A stretch of 64,000 bases of DNA from positions 192,259 to 256,258 of the forward strand of contig CAAGGL010000031.1 in NCBI GenBank assembly GCA_900769405.1, in the 5' to 3' direction. Shown here in pieces: positions 8,658 to 16,010 of this stretch. The notes below the pieces were generated by a model, which was not told the DNA's origin, ran no database searches, and was given only the letters and a program-made list of their open reading frames with translations. Source of the stretch: an uncultured Alistipes sp. (GTDB taxonomy: Bacteria; Bacteroidota; Bacteroidia; Bacteroidales; Rikenellaceae). The stretch's first letter is position 1. Each line of letters starts with the position of its first letter. The position numbers were made by a program, and so were the translations under genes.

Positions 8658-10013
8658 ATGGAACTCAGTAAGATTACTGCAATTTCGCCTGTCGATGGTC
8701 GTTACCGCGATGCATCGTCGCCTTTGGAGAACTACTTTTCGGAATATGCGCTGATTCGCTATCGCGTTCGCGTCGAGATCGAATACTATATCGCTTTGTG
8801 CGAGATTCCTCTGCCTCAGTTGGCATCGATCGACCGCTCGAAGTTCGAGCAGCTGCGCGACATCTACCGCAACTTCTCGATCGAGGACGCTCTGCGTGTT
8901 AAGGAGATCGAGCGCACGACCAACCACGACGTGAAGGCTGTTGAGTATCTGATCAAGGAGAAGATGGACGTGCTGGGTCTGTCGGCTCATAAGGAGTTCG
9001 TTCACTTTGGTCTGACCTCGCAGGACGTAAATAACACCGCTACGCCGCTGTCGTTGGCTGAGGCTATTGCTGAGGCTTACCTGCCGCTGCTGGGCGAGGT
9101 GCACGACCGTATCTACGCTATGGCGGACGAGTGGCGCGAGGTGCCGATGTTGGCTCGTACCCACGGTCAGCCCGCATCGCCCACCCGTCTGGGTAAGGAG
9201 ATGATGGTCTTCGTGGAGCGTCTGGATCGCCAGATTGCTCAGTTGAAGGCTGTGCCCGCACCCGCAAAGTTTGGTGGTGCAACGGGTAACTTCAATGCTC
9301 ATAATGCTGCATACCCTGAGATTGATTGGGTTGCATTTGCAAACGATTTCGTTAATAACAAGTTGGGTCTGTGCCGTTCACAGTTCACGACTCAGATCGA
9401 GCACTACGATAACTTGGCGGCGATGTTCGACGCTATGAAGCGCATCGGCACCATTCTGATCGACCTCTGCCGCGACATTTGGACCTACGTTTCGGAGGAG
9501 TACTTCAAGCAGCGCATCAAGGCGGGTGAGGTAGGCTCGTCGGCTATGCCCCACAAGGTTAATCCGATCGACTTTGAGAATGCCGAGGGTAATCTGGGTA
9601 TCGCAGGTGCAATTTTCGAGCATCTGTCGGCTAAGCTGCCCGTATCGCGTTTGCAGCGCGACCTGACCGACTCGACCGTATTGCGTAACGTGGGTGTTCC
9701 TATGGCTCACTCGATGATCGCTTTCCGCTCGATTATGAAGGGTCTGAACAAACTGCTGATCAATCCCGCAGCTATCGAGCGCGATTTGGAGGATAATTGG
9801 GCTGTTGTGGCCGAGGGTATCCAGACTATTCTGCGTCGTGAGGAGTATCCGTCGCCTTATGAGGCATTGAAGGCACTGACCCGTACCAATTCGCAGGTGA
9901 CCGAGCAGACGATGCGTGAGTTCATCGAGACGCTCGATGTAGCCGAGAGCGTGAAGGAGGAACTTCGTGCCCTCACTCCGCAGAGCTACACGGGCATTGC
10001 AATGAAGTATTAG
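8658..10013 (+). CDS. purB: Adenylosuccinate lyase
   Basis: A 451-residue enzyme that cleaves SAICAR and adenylosuccinate, releasing fumarate, at two steps of purine synthesis. It starts with the ISPVDGRYR motif of the E. coli-like PurB subgroup. The fumarase/aspartase signature GSSAMPHKVNP is present at about residue 295 and carries the mobile catalytic serine loop, and TRTHGQPASPT marks the catalytic histidine region. Length is normal. It is followed after 56 bp by aroC. Confidence 0.97.
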   Translation: MELSKITAISPVDGRYRDASSPLENYFSEYALIRYRVRVEIEYYIALCEIPLPQLASIDRSKFEQLRDIYRNFSIEDALRVKEIERTTNHDVKAVEYLIKEKMDVLGLSAHKEFVHFGLTSQDVNNTATPLSLAEAIAEAYLPLLGEVHDRIYAMADEWREVPMLARTHGQPASPTRLGKEMMVFVERLDRQIAQLKAVPAPAKFGGATGNFNAHNAAYPEIDWVAFANDFVNNKLGLCRSQFTTQIEHYDNLAAMFDAMKRIGTILIDLCRDIWTYVSEEYFKQRIKAGEVGSSAMPHKVNPIDFENAEGNLGIAGAIFEHLSAKLPVSRLQRDLTDSTVLRNVGVPMAHSMIAFRSIMKGLNKLLINPAAIERDLEDNWAVVAEGIQTILRREEYPSPYEALKALTRTNSQVTEQTMREFIETLDVAESVKEELRALTPQSYTGIAMKY

Positions 10014-10025
10014 AAACAACCGAGA

Positions 10026-10053
10026 GTGGGGGCGTCGCACCAGATGCCTCCAC
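10026..10053 (+). other. Intercistronic hairpin between purB and aroC
   Basis: GTGGGGGC (10026-10033) can pair with GCCTCCAC (10046-10053), with one G-U pair and a 12-base loop. It is followed by TATATATAAAA rather than a U-tract, so it is more likely an mRNA processing or stability element than a terminator. Confidence 0.35.
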
Positions 10054-10069
10054 TATATATAAAATAAGT

Positions 10070-11062
10070 ATGAACAGCTTTGGTACCATATTTCGAGTAA
10101 CGATTTGGGGTGAGTCGCACGGTACGAGTGTCGGCGTGAGCGTCGATGGCGTGCCTGCGGGAATTGCTTTGTCGGCGGATGATTTTGCTGCCGATTTGGC
10201 TCGTCGCGCAAGTGGACGACGCGGTACAACGCCGCGCCACGAGGCCGATCAACCGCAGATCGTGTCGGGTGTGTATGAGGGCCGTACTACGGGTGCGCCG
10301 CTGACCGTGCTGTTCGAGAATGCCAATACCCGCTCGGGCGACTACTCGAATCTGGTGCGCCAGCCGCGTCCGTCGCACGCCGATTTGGTTGCGCAGCGTA
10401 AGTTCGATGGTTGCAATGATCCGCGCGGTGGTGGCCATTTTTCGGGTCGCCTGACGCTTGGCTTGGTTGCTGCGGGTGTCGTGGCTAAGCGAGTGCTGAC
10501 CGAGAAGGTGCAGTTCACGACGCGCATAGCCGAGATTGGTGGTTGCGACGACGAGAGCCGTTTCGATGAGGTGATTGAGGCCGCAATGCGCGATGGCGAT
10601 TCGGTTGGAGGAGTGATCGAGAGTCGAATCGAGGGCGCAGGCGCGGGCTTTGGTGAGCCGTTCTTCGACTCGGTGGAGAGCGTGATGGCTCATCTGCTGT
10701 TCTCGGTGCCGGCGGTTAAGTCGGTCGAGTTCGGCGCGGGCGTGGAGGTTGCCAAGCGTCGTGGCTCGGAGAATAACGACCTGATAACCAATGCGGAAGG
10801 TCAAACGGCAACGAATAACGACGGTGGCGTGAATGGCGGTATTGCCAACGGCAATCCGATCGTTGTGCGCGTTGCGGTGAAGCCCACGCCGAGTATTTCG
10901 CGTCCGCAGATGACCTATGATTTTGAACGAGGTGAGGTGGCGGAGTTGCAGATTCGCGGCCGTCACGACGCTTGTATTGCACTACGCGCAGCGGTGGTGG
11001 TTGAGGCGGCAGCCTCGATTGCGCTGGCCGACCTTTATCTACGACATCGTAGCCGACACTAA
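10070..11062 (+). CDS. aroC: Chorismate synthase, clostridial-type
   Basis: A 330-residue enzyme that makes chorismate from 5-enolpyruvylshikimate-3-phosphate, the last shared step of aromatic synthesis. The FMN-site signature GESHG is present near the N-terminus, with SRPQMTYD and GRHD near the C-terminus. The central motif reads RGGGHFSGRLT where most Bacteroidota and proteobacterial enzymes have RGGGRSSARET; the HFSGR form is the one I associate with clostridial AroC. It is also shorter than the usual 350-360 residues. Assignment is firm; the subfamily statement rests on remembered motif patterns. Confidence 0.92.
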   Translation: MNSFGTIFRVTIWGESHGTSVGVSVDGVPAGIALSADDFAADLARRASGRRGTTPRHEADQPQIVSGVYEGRTTGAPLTVLFENANTRSGDYSNLVRQPRPSHADLVAQRKFDGCNDPRGGGHFSGRLTLGLVAAGVVAKRVLTEKVQFTTRIAEIGGCDDESRFDEVIEAAMRDGDSVGGVIESRIEGAGAGFGEPFFDSVESVMAHLLFSVPAVKSVEFGAGVEVAKRRGSENNDLITNAEGQTATNNDGGVNGGIANGNPIVVRVAVKPTPSISRPQMTYDFERGEVAELQIRGRHDACIALRAAVVVEAAASIALADLYLRHRSRH

Positions 11063-11077
11063 AAAACGAATGTACCT

Positions 11078-12235
11078 ATGATTGCCGCCGAACGCCTTTC
11101 GTACCTGTTGCAGGGAGCATCGTTGATGTTCTTTATCTTTTCATCAATTTCGTTGTATAAGTCGCCGCAGCCGTCGCGTTTGAAGAAGGCACTCTCGTTC
11201 GTGGTGGCATTCTTTGCCTTCGGTGAGTTGAAGGACTTGGTGCGAGTGCTCCCAGCGGTTACCGAATCGGAGTACGCGATGCGATTACTGTACTCGATCG
11301 ATATGTGGACAATCGGTATCTGTGCGGCATATCTGGTTGAGTTGGTGCGCCCGAACTGGTTTACGCCCTGTCGTGCGGTGAAGTTGGCGGTGGTGTTCGC
11401 TATTCTTACGCTGACTTACGCTTTTACGGGCAATCCGATAGTTACGGCGGTCAATCTGGTCTATGTGAGCTTGTTCGTTCTGGGTATGCTGATCTATTTC
11501 AGTTACTCGGTGCGCCGCTACAACCGCTATATCCGCGATAACTATTCGAACCACGAGCGAATCAACCTGCGTTGGCTTCACTCGGTTCTGGCTGTCTTTT
11601 TGGTATGTATTGTGGTTTGGACGATCTATCTGTTCAACCATAATTACTATATGAAGAGTATCTACTACGTCATCTCGCTTGTTGCGTGGATTATGCTCAT
11701 TGCCCGCAGTAAGGAGCAGATCGCGGTGTCGATGACCGAAGACGTAGAGCCCACACCGCAGCCCAAAGCACCGATCGCCGAGGAGCAGCCAGAGGCGACG
11801 CAGGTTGTCAAGAATAGCGATGCGCCCGAGGTGCCCGCTATTGCTGAACAGAATGAGGTGCCGACCGAAACTGCCGAGGGTGATTCGTGGTCGATATCTG
11901 AGGAGATGAAGGCGCAGCTTGACGAACTTATGAACGAGCGCGAGATCTATCTCAATTCACACTTGACGTTGAGCGATCTTGCGGCGGCGCTCGGCACTAA
12001 CCGAACCTATCTGTCGAACTACCTCAATCGCGAGTTGAAGGTATCGTTCTACGACTATATCAATTCTCACCGAGTGAAGCGAGCTTGCGCGATGATTACG
12101 GCCGATCCCGACGTTGCGATCAACGATCTTGCCGAGCGATCTGGTTTCAATTCGGTGTCAACCTTCCGTAGATCGTTCTTGCGAGAGGTTGGTCTAACCT
12201 GCGGAGAATATCGCCAAAATGTCCTTTCCAAATGA
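11078..12235 (+). CDS. Membrane-anchored AraC-family transcriptional regulator
   Basis: A 385-residue protein of two parts. Residues about 1-210 are hydrophobic with roughly six to seven predicted membrane spans. After an acidic, proline-rich linker (about 215-275) comes an AraC-type double helix-turn-helix domain (about 280-385), with LTLSDLAAALGTNRTYLSNYLN as the first helix-turn-helix and DLAERSGFNSVSTFRRSF as the second. It should be an inner-membrane protein with a cytoplasmic DNA-binding domain that senses an envelope or small-molecule signal. It starts 15 bp after aroC. Its target genes cannot be read from the sequence. Confidence 0.85.
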   Translation: MIAAERLSYLLQGASLMFFIFSSISLYKSPQPSRLKKALSFVVAFFAFGELKDLVRVLPAVTESEYAMRLLYSIDMWTIGICAAYLVELVRPNWFTPCRAVKLAVVFAILTLTYAFTGNPIVTAVNLVYVSLFVLGMLIYFSYSVRRYNRYIRDNYSNHERINLRWLHSVLAVFLVCIVVWTIYLFNHNYYMKSIYYVISLVAWIMLIARSKEQIAVSMTEDVEPTPQPKAPIAEEQPEATQVVKNSDAPEVPAIAEQNEVPTETAEGDSWSISEEMKAQLDELMNEREIYLNSHLTLSDLAAALGTNRTYLSNYLNRELKVSFYDYINSHRVKRACAMITADPDVAINDLAERSGFNSVSTFRRSFLREVGLTCGEYRQNVLSK

Positions 12236-12295
12236 TCAATACGTAAAAATGCGTATTTTTTGTAAGTTTGAACGCGAATTTTTTTATCGAAAAAA
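12236..12295. other. Spacer after the AraC-type gene with a small inverted repeat
   Basis: AATACG and CGTATT (about 12239-12258) form an inverted repeat around TAAAAATG followed by a T-run, a plausible weak terminator for the purB-aroC-araC unit. Confidence 0.4.
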
Positions 12296-12326
12296 TTTGC
12301 ATTCGTTAAAGTAACTACTAATTTTG
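12296..12326 (+). promoter_or_regulatory. Consensus promoter of the short transcription unit
   Basis: TTTG (12296-12299), 19 bp, then TAATTTTG (12319-12326). Both elements and the spacing match the Bacteroidota consensus. Transcription should begin near 12333, in sequence with no annotated gene. Confidence 0.75.
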
Positions 12327-12364
12327 TCATCGGAAAAAAATCAGGTGTCCCATTCACCTGTGCG

Positions 12365-12451
12365 ATGGTCAAGTGGGAGAGATTTAGTGAGAATTACTTT
12401 GTGAGAATGAAATGTGTGAACTTTTGGGGAGAAAGGTTAGAAGGGAGATAA
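12365..12451 (+). CDS. Possible 28-residue small protein inside the small RNA
   Basis: An ATG at 12365 opens 28 codons ending in TAA at 12449-12451, about 32 bases after the predicted transcript start. The peptide would be aromatic and charged (two Trp, three Phe, one Tyr, six Lys/Arg, four Glu). Against it: the codons (AGA, AGG, AGT, TTA, TGT, TTT) are unlike those of neighbouring genes, and the start lies in a predicted stem. It may be chance. Confidence 0.25.
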   Translation: MVKWERFSENYFVRMKCVNFWGERLEGR

Positions 12452-12475
12452 AAGAAAAACCATCGTACATTCCAG

Positions 12476-12506
12476 GCGGATCGAATCGACTCGATCCGCT
12501 TTTTTT
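12476..12506 (+). terminator. Terminator of the short transcription unit
   Basis: GCGGATCGA (12476-12484) pairs with TCGATCCGC (12491-12499) around a 6-base loop, followed directly by seven T (12500-12506). Confidence 0.88.
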
Positions 12507-12536
12507 GTGTCGTAGTGGAACGAGATACGGTATATA

Positions 12537-12579
12537 TAAGCAACGAGCCGCGCAACAACAATGCGCGGCTCGTTGCTTA
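12537..12579 (-). terminator. Long perfect hairpin downstream of der
   Basis: An 18-bp perfect stem (12537-12554 with 12562-12579) around the loop ACAACAA, 18 bp past the der stop. The T-tract after it on the minus strand is poor (TATATATA), but its position and stability make it the likely der terminator. Confidence 0.7.
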
Positions 12580-12597
12580 TTGTGAGCGATCGGATCG

Positions 12598-13902
12598 CTA
12601 CTTCTGTCGGAAATAGATCTGCATCGGTACGCCCGAGAAATCCCAATGGCTGCGGATCTTGTTTTCGAGGAATCGACGGTACGGCTCCTTGATGTACTGC
12701 GGCAGATTGACAAAGAATGCAAATGCCGGAGTGGGCGAGGGGAGCTGCATCGCATACTTGATACGGATGTACTTACCCTTGGTCGAGGGGGGCGGAGTCT
12801 CCTCGATGATGGGCAGGATGTACTCGTTGAACTCCGATGTCGGCACGCGGCGACGACGCGAGTTGTAAACGCGGATAGCCTGCTGCATAACCTCCAAGAT
12901 GCGCTGCTTGTTGATTACCGAGGTGAAGATGATCGGCAGGTCTGAGAACGGAGCGAACTTCTTTTCGAGGAATTCGCGCCACTCCTTCATCGTGTTGCTC
13001 TCCTTCTCGATCAAATCCCACTTGTTGACAACCACCACGCAACCCTTCTTGTTGCGTACGATGAGGTTGAAAATATTGATGTCCTGCGATTCGATACCCT
13101 GCTTGGCGTCGAGCATCAGGATACATACGTCCGAGTTTTCGATAGCGCGGATCGAGCGCATAACCGAATAGAACTCCAAGTCCTCGGTCACCTTGCCCTT
13201 CTTGCGCATACCTGCGGTATCGACCAGATAGAAGTCCATACCGAACTTGTTGTAGCGTGTGTGGATCGAGTCGCGCGTGGTACCTGCAATGGGGGTCACG
13301 ATGTTGCGCTCGTCACCCAGCAATGCGTTGGTCATCGACGACTTACCCACGTTCGGGCGACCTACGATCGTAATGCGGGGCAGATCCTCAAACTCCTCAG
13401 CCTTAGCGTCTTCGGGTAGAGCCTCGATAATGGCATCCATCATCTCGCCCGTGCCGCTACCGCTCATTGCGCAGATGGTGATCGGCTCGCCCAGACCGAG
13501 CGAGTAGAACTCCATTGCACCATATTGCTGGTCGTAGTTATCGACCTTATTTACGACAAGGATCACCTTCTTGGTTGTGCGGCGCAGGATGTCGGCCATC
13601 ATCATATCGAGGTCGGTAACACCGGTCGAAACCTCAACCATAAACAGAATCACGTCGGCCTCATCGATAGCCAACATAACCTGACGACGGATCTCGTCTT
13701 CGAAAATATCGTCCGAGCCGACGGTGTAACCACCCGTGTCGATCACCGAGAATTCGCGGCCGTCCCAATCCGAGCGACCATAGTGGCGGTCGCGAGTTGT
13801 GCCGGCGGTGCCATCAACGATCGCCTGGCGCATACCGACCAGACGGTTGAAGAGGGTACTTTTGCCCACGTTGGGGCGTCCAACAATTGCTACTAAACTC
13901 AT
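12598..13902 (-). CDS. der: Ribosome biogenesis GTPase Der (EngA)
   Basis: A 434-residue protein with two tandem GTPase domains, needed for 50S subunit assembly. The first domain has GRPNVGKST near residue 8, DTGG and NKVD; the second has GRPNVGKSS near residue 180, DTAG and NKWD. A C-terminal KH-like domain follows. Length is normal for the family. The gene stands alone, with its own consensus promoter upstream and a hairpin downstream. Confidence 0.97.
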   Translation of the reverse strand: MSLVAIVGRPNVGKSTLFNRLVGMRQAIVDGTAGTTRDRHYGRSDWDGREFSVIDTGGYTVGSDDIFEDEIRRQVMLAIDEADVILFMVEVSTGVTDLDMMMADILRRTTKKVILVVNKVDNYDQQYGAMEFYSLGLGEPITICAMSGSGTGEMMDAIIEALPEDAKAEEFEDLPRITIVGRPNVGKSSMTNALLGDERNIVTPIAGTTRDSIHTRYNKFGMDFYLVDTAGMRKKGKVTEDLEFYSVMRSIRAIENSDVCILMLDAKQGIESQDINIFNLIVRNKKGCVVVVNKWDLIEKESNTMKEWREFLEKKFAPFSDLPIIFTSVINKQRILEVMQQAIRVYNSRRRRVPTSEFNEYILPIIEETPPPSTKGKYIRIKYAMQLPSPTPAFAFFVNLPQYIKEPYRRFLENKIRSHWDFSGVPMQIYFRQK

Positions 13903-13923
13903 AGTATTCTTCTATTTTGGGTG

Positions 13924-13954
13924 CAAAGATAGCGTAAATCCCGCTATCGGCAAA
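13924..13954 (-). promoter_or_regulatory. Promoter of der
   Basis: On the minus strand, TTTG (13954-13951), 19 bp, then TATCTTTG (13931-13924), an exact consensus match about 22 bp upstream of the der start. Confidence 0.8.
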
Positions 13955-14016
13955 AGTTTTAGCCACGAAATGCGCGAAAAGCCACTGTGAATAGCGGTGA
14001 TTTAGAAATTTTTGAC

Positions 14017-14024
14017 TAACTTTG
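14017..14024 (+). promoter_or_regulatory. -7 element for the Pro/Glu-repeat gene
   Basis: TAACTTTG, an exact TAnnTTTG match, 30 bp before the ATG at 14055. Its position excludes an in-frame TTG start at 14022. Confidence 0.6.
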
Positions 14025-14054
14025 AGGATTAAAAATATCTATTTTCAAACGCGT

Positions 14055-15299
14055 ATGCAGATCAACGATATTAAAATATTGGTTGCTCGATTGGGAGCAA
14101 TCGTCGAGGGTTGGGACGAGCAGTCGGGAGCGCCTGCTGTCGAGCGACATATTGCGGCTTCGTTGCTGGCGGAGCTGTACGAGGCAGTGAAATTCGATAC
14201 GGCTTTGGCTGCGACCGAAGTGACTAAGGCGGTGGCGGAGCCTGCACCCGTTGAGGAGCCGATTGAGGAGCCCGAGGAGGAGCAGGTAGCCGAGGTTATT
14301 GATCTGTCGGATATATTCGGCGGTTCGTTCGATGACGAGATTGAGGAGCCTGCGGAGGAGGTTGAACCCGAAGTTGAGGTTGAGCCCGAGGTTGAACCCG
14401 AGCCCGAAATTGAGGTTTTGCCCGAACCCGAAATTGAAGAAGAGCCTATCTCGATAGAGGAGGAGCAGCCTGCCGAGCCCGAGGAGGAGCCGATAGTTGA
14501 AGAGGAACCTGCTCCGATCGAGGAAGAGGTAGCTCCCGAGGTTGAGGCGGAGGTTGCGCCCGTAGCCGAAGAGGAGATAGCTCCCGCAGTTGAGGAAACT
14601 CCTGCCGTTGAGGAGGAAAAAGCTCCCGCAGTTGAAGAAACACCCGAAGTTGAGGAGGAGAAGCCCGCATCGAAACAGGCGTCGTTGTTTGATATGGAGG
14701 TTGTGCGTCGTCCCCGTTCGTCGAGCAGCCGTCGCGTGATTATGTCGCTCTATGGCGAGTCAACCCCCGCACCCCAAAGCGAGAAACCCGAAAAGGTAGA
14801 AAAAATCGAAAAGATAGATACCCCCGCCGAGCCCGCAAACGCCGAGCCCGCACCAGCCCCTGCTCCGATTGAGGAGCCTGCACCCGAGCCGATCGAGCCT
14901 CAGAAGGAGGAGCCGATCGAGAGCGCAACATTGGCAGTGTCGGTAGCCGAGCGCCTTGCAGCGGCACAGAGCGAGAGCCAGCCCCAGATTTTGGGTGAGG
15001 TGATTGGTGCAGGAACTACGACATTGGCCGAGGCTGTGGCGGCGAGCCAGCCGATGGTGCAGACGGTGCAGAACGATCGCGTGAACAGCCTTCGCAATGC
15101 AATCGGCATTAACGACCGCTTTATCCTGATCCGCGATCTGTTTGGTGGCGATGGTGCGGCATTTGAGCGCGCGATGGACGAGTTGGATGCGTTTGACGAC
15201 TTCAACGAGTGCTTGGTATATATGTCAACTTATCGCTGGAACCCGAATAGCGATGGCGCGCGAATGTTGATGGATTTGATCACGCGAAAATTGCTGTAA
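14055..15299 (+). CDS. Acidic Pro/Glu-repeat protein with a conserved C-terminal domain, unknown function
   Basis: A 414-residue protein with three parts. The N-terminus (about 1-60) is a short helical domain. Residues about 65-290 are a low-complexity region of Glu-Pro-Glu-Val-type repeats, very acidic, broken by a basic patch RRPRSSSSRR near residue 220. The C-terminal portion (about 300-414) is ordinary globular sequence with NDRFILIRDLFGGD and ends at LITRKLL. There is no signal peptide or membrane span, so it should be cytoplasmic. Similar proteins with a C-terminal domain containing NDRF and FL.DLF motifs occur in Bacteroidota as hypotheticals. It lies 6 bp before rsmI, in an operon. 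Start chosen at the ATG downstream of the -7 element. Confidence 0.75.
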   Translation: MQINDIKILVARLGAIVEGWDEQSGAPAVERHIAASLLAELYEAVKFDTALAATEVTKAVAEPAPVEEPIEEPEEEQVAEVIDLSDIFGGSFDDEIEEPAEEVEPEVEVEPEVEPEPEIEVLPEPEIEEEPISIEEEQPAEPEEEPIVEEEPAPIEEEVAPEVEAEVAPVAEEEIAPAVEETPAVEEEKAPAVEETPEVEEEKPASKQASLFDMEVVRRPRSSSSRRVIMSLYGESTPAPQSEKPEKVEKIEKIDTPAEPANAEPAPAPAPIEEPAPEPIEPQKEEPIESATLAVSVAERLAAAQSESQPQILGEVIGAGTTTLAEAVAASQPMVQTVQNDRVNSLRNAIGINDRFILIRDLFGGDGAAFERAMDELDAFDDFNECLVYMSTYRWNPNSDGARMLMDLITRKLL

Positions 15300-15305
15300 G
15301 AGCGT

Positions 15306-16010
15306 ATGGCAAAGTTATTTATCGTGCCGACTCCGATCGGCAATCTCGAAGATATAACCCTGCGTGCGATCCGCACGTTGGAGGAGGTTGATTACATTCT
15401 GGCCGAAGATACCCGCACCACGTCGGTGCTGTTAAAACATCTGGGTATCGAGAAGAAGATGTACTCGCACCACAAGTTTAACGAGCACGCAACGTCGGCA
15501 ATGGTTGCCGAGGCCATCGAGGGTGGTCGTAATGTGGCGCTGGTGTCGGATGCCGGTACACCGGGTATCTCTGACCCCGGTTTTTTGCTGGTGCGCACCT
15601 GTGTCGAGGCGGGTTTGGAGGTTGAGACTCTGCCCGGCCCGACGGCATTTGTGCCTGCGCTGGTGCAGAGCGGATTTCCGTGCGATCGTTTCTGCTTTGA
15701 GGGTTTCCTGCCTCAGAAGAAGGGTCGCAACAAACGCATTGCGGCGCTGGCCGACGAGGAGCGCACGATGATCTTTTATGAGTCGCCTTTCCGCGTGGTG
15801 AAGCTGTTGCAGCAGCTTGCCGAGGGGATGGGTGGCGAGCGCGAGGCGTCGGTGTCGCGCGAGATAACCAAGAAATTCGAGCAGACCGTGCGCGGTACGC
15901 TTGCCGAGCTGATCGAGCATTTTACCAAGAACGACCCGAAGGGTGAGTTTGTGGTGATCGTGTCGGGCAAGCCTAAGGCGCGTCGAGCTGCGGAAGAGGA
16001 CGAAGAGTAA
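15306..16010 (+). CDS. rsmI: 16S rRNA (cytidine(1402)-2'-O)-methyltransferase
   Basis: A 234-residue tetrapyrrole-methylase-fold enzyme that 2'-O-methylates C1402 of 16S rRNA, in the decoding centre. Typical motifs are seen: VPTPIGNLEDITLRA at the N-terminus, VSDAGTPGISDPG in the SAM-binding region and LPGPTAFVPAL. It follows the Pro/Glu-repeat gene by 6 bp, and its stop overlaps the next start (TAATG). Confidence 0.96.
   Translation: MAKLFIVPTPIGNLEDITLRAIRTLEEVDYILAEDTRTTSVLLKHLGIEKKMYSHHKFNEHATSAMVAEAIEGGRNVALVSDAGTPGISDPGFLLVRTCVEAGLEVETLPGPTAFVPALVQSGFPCDRFCFEGFLPQKKGRNKRIAALADEERTMIFYESPFRVVKLLQQLAEGMGGEREASVSREITKKFEQTVRGTLAELIEHFTKNDPKGEFVVIVSGKPKARRAAEEDEE

Larger units (their letters stand above)
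12333..12506 (+). ncRNA. Predicted structured small RNA, family not recognised
   Basis: About 170 bases lie between a consensus promoter and a strong intrinsic terminator. A 5' hairpin CAGGTG/CACCTG (12342-12347 with 12355-12360) has a 7-base loop complementary to 12372-12378. A long-range 9-bp stem joins 12361-12369 to 12459-12467. The enclosed 89 bases are rich in G, A and T and nearly free of C. The body does not resemble tmRNA, SRP RNA or RNase P RNA, and its ends do not pair as in 6S RNA. A comparison with Bacteroidales-specific RNA motifs is the obvious next step. A 28-codon frame also lies inside, so it could be a short mRNA. Confidence 0.6.

Noticed and set aside
12537..12579. 18-bp perfect palindrome considered as an attachment site or CRISPR-like repeat
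   Set aside because: Single copy, located right after der, so a terminator is the simpler reading.
14022..14054. TTG start for the Pro/Glu-repeat gene
   Set aside because: Falls within the -7 promoter element, upstream of the expected transcript start.
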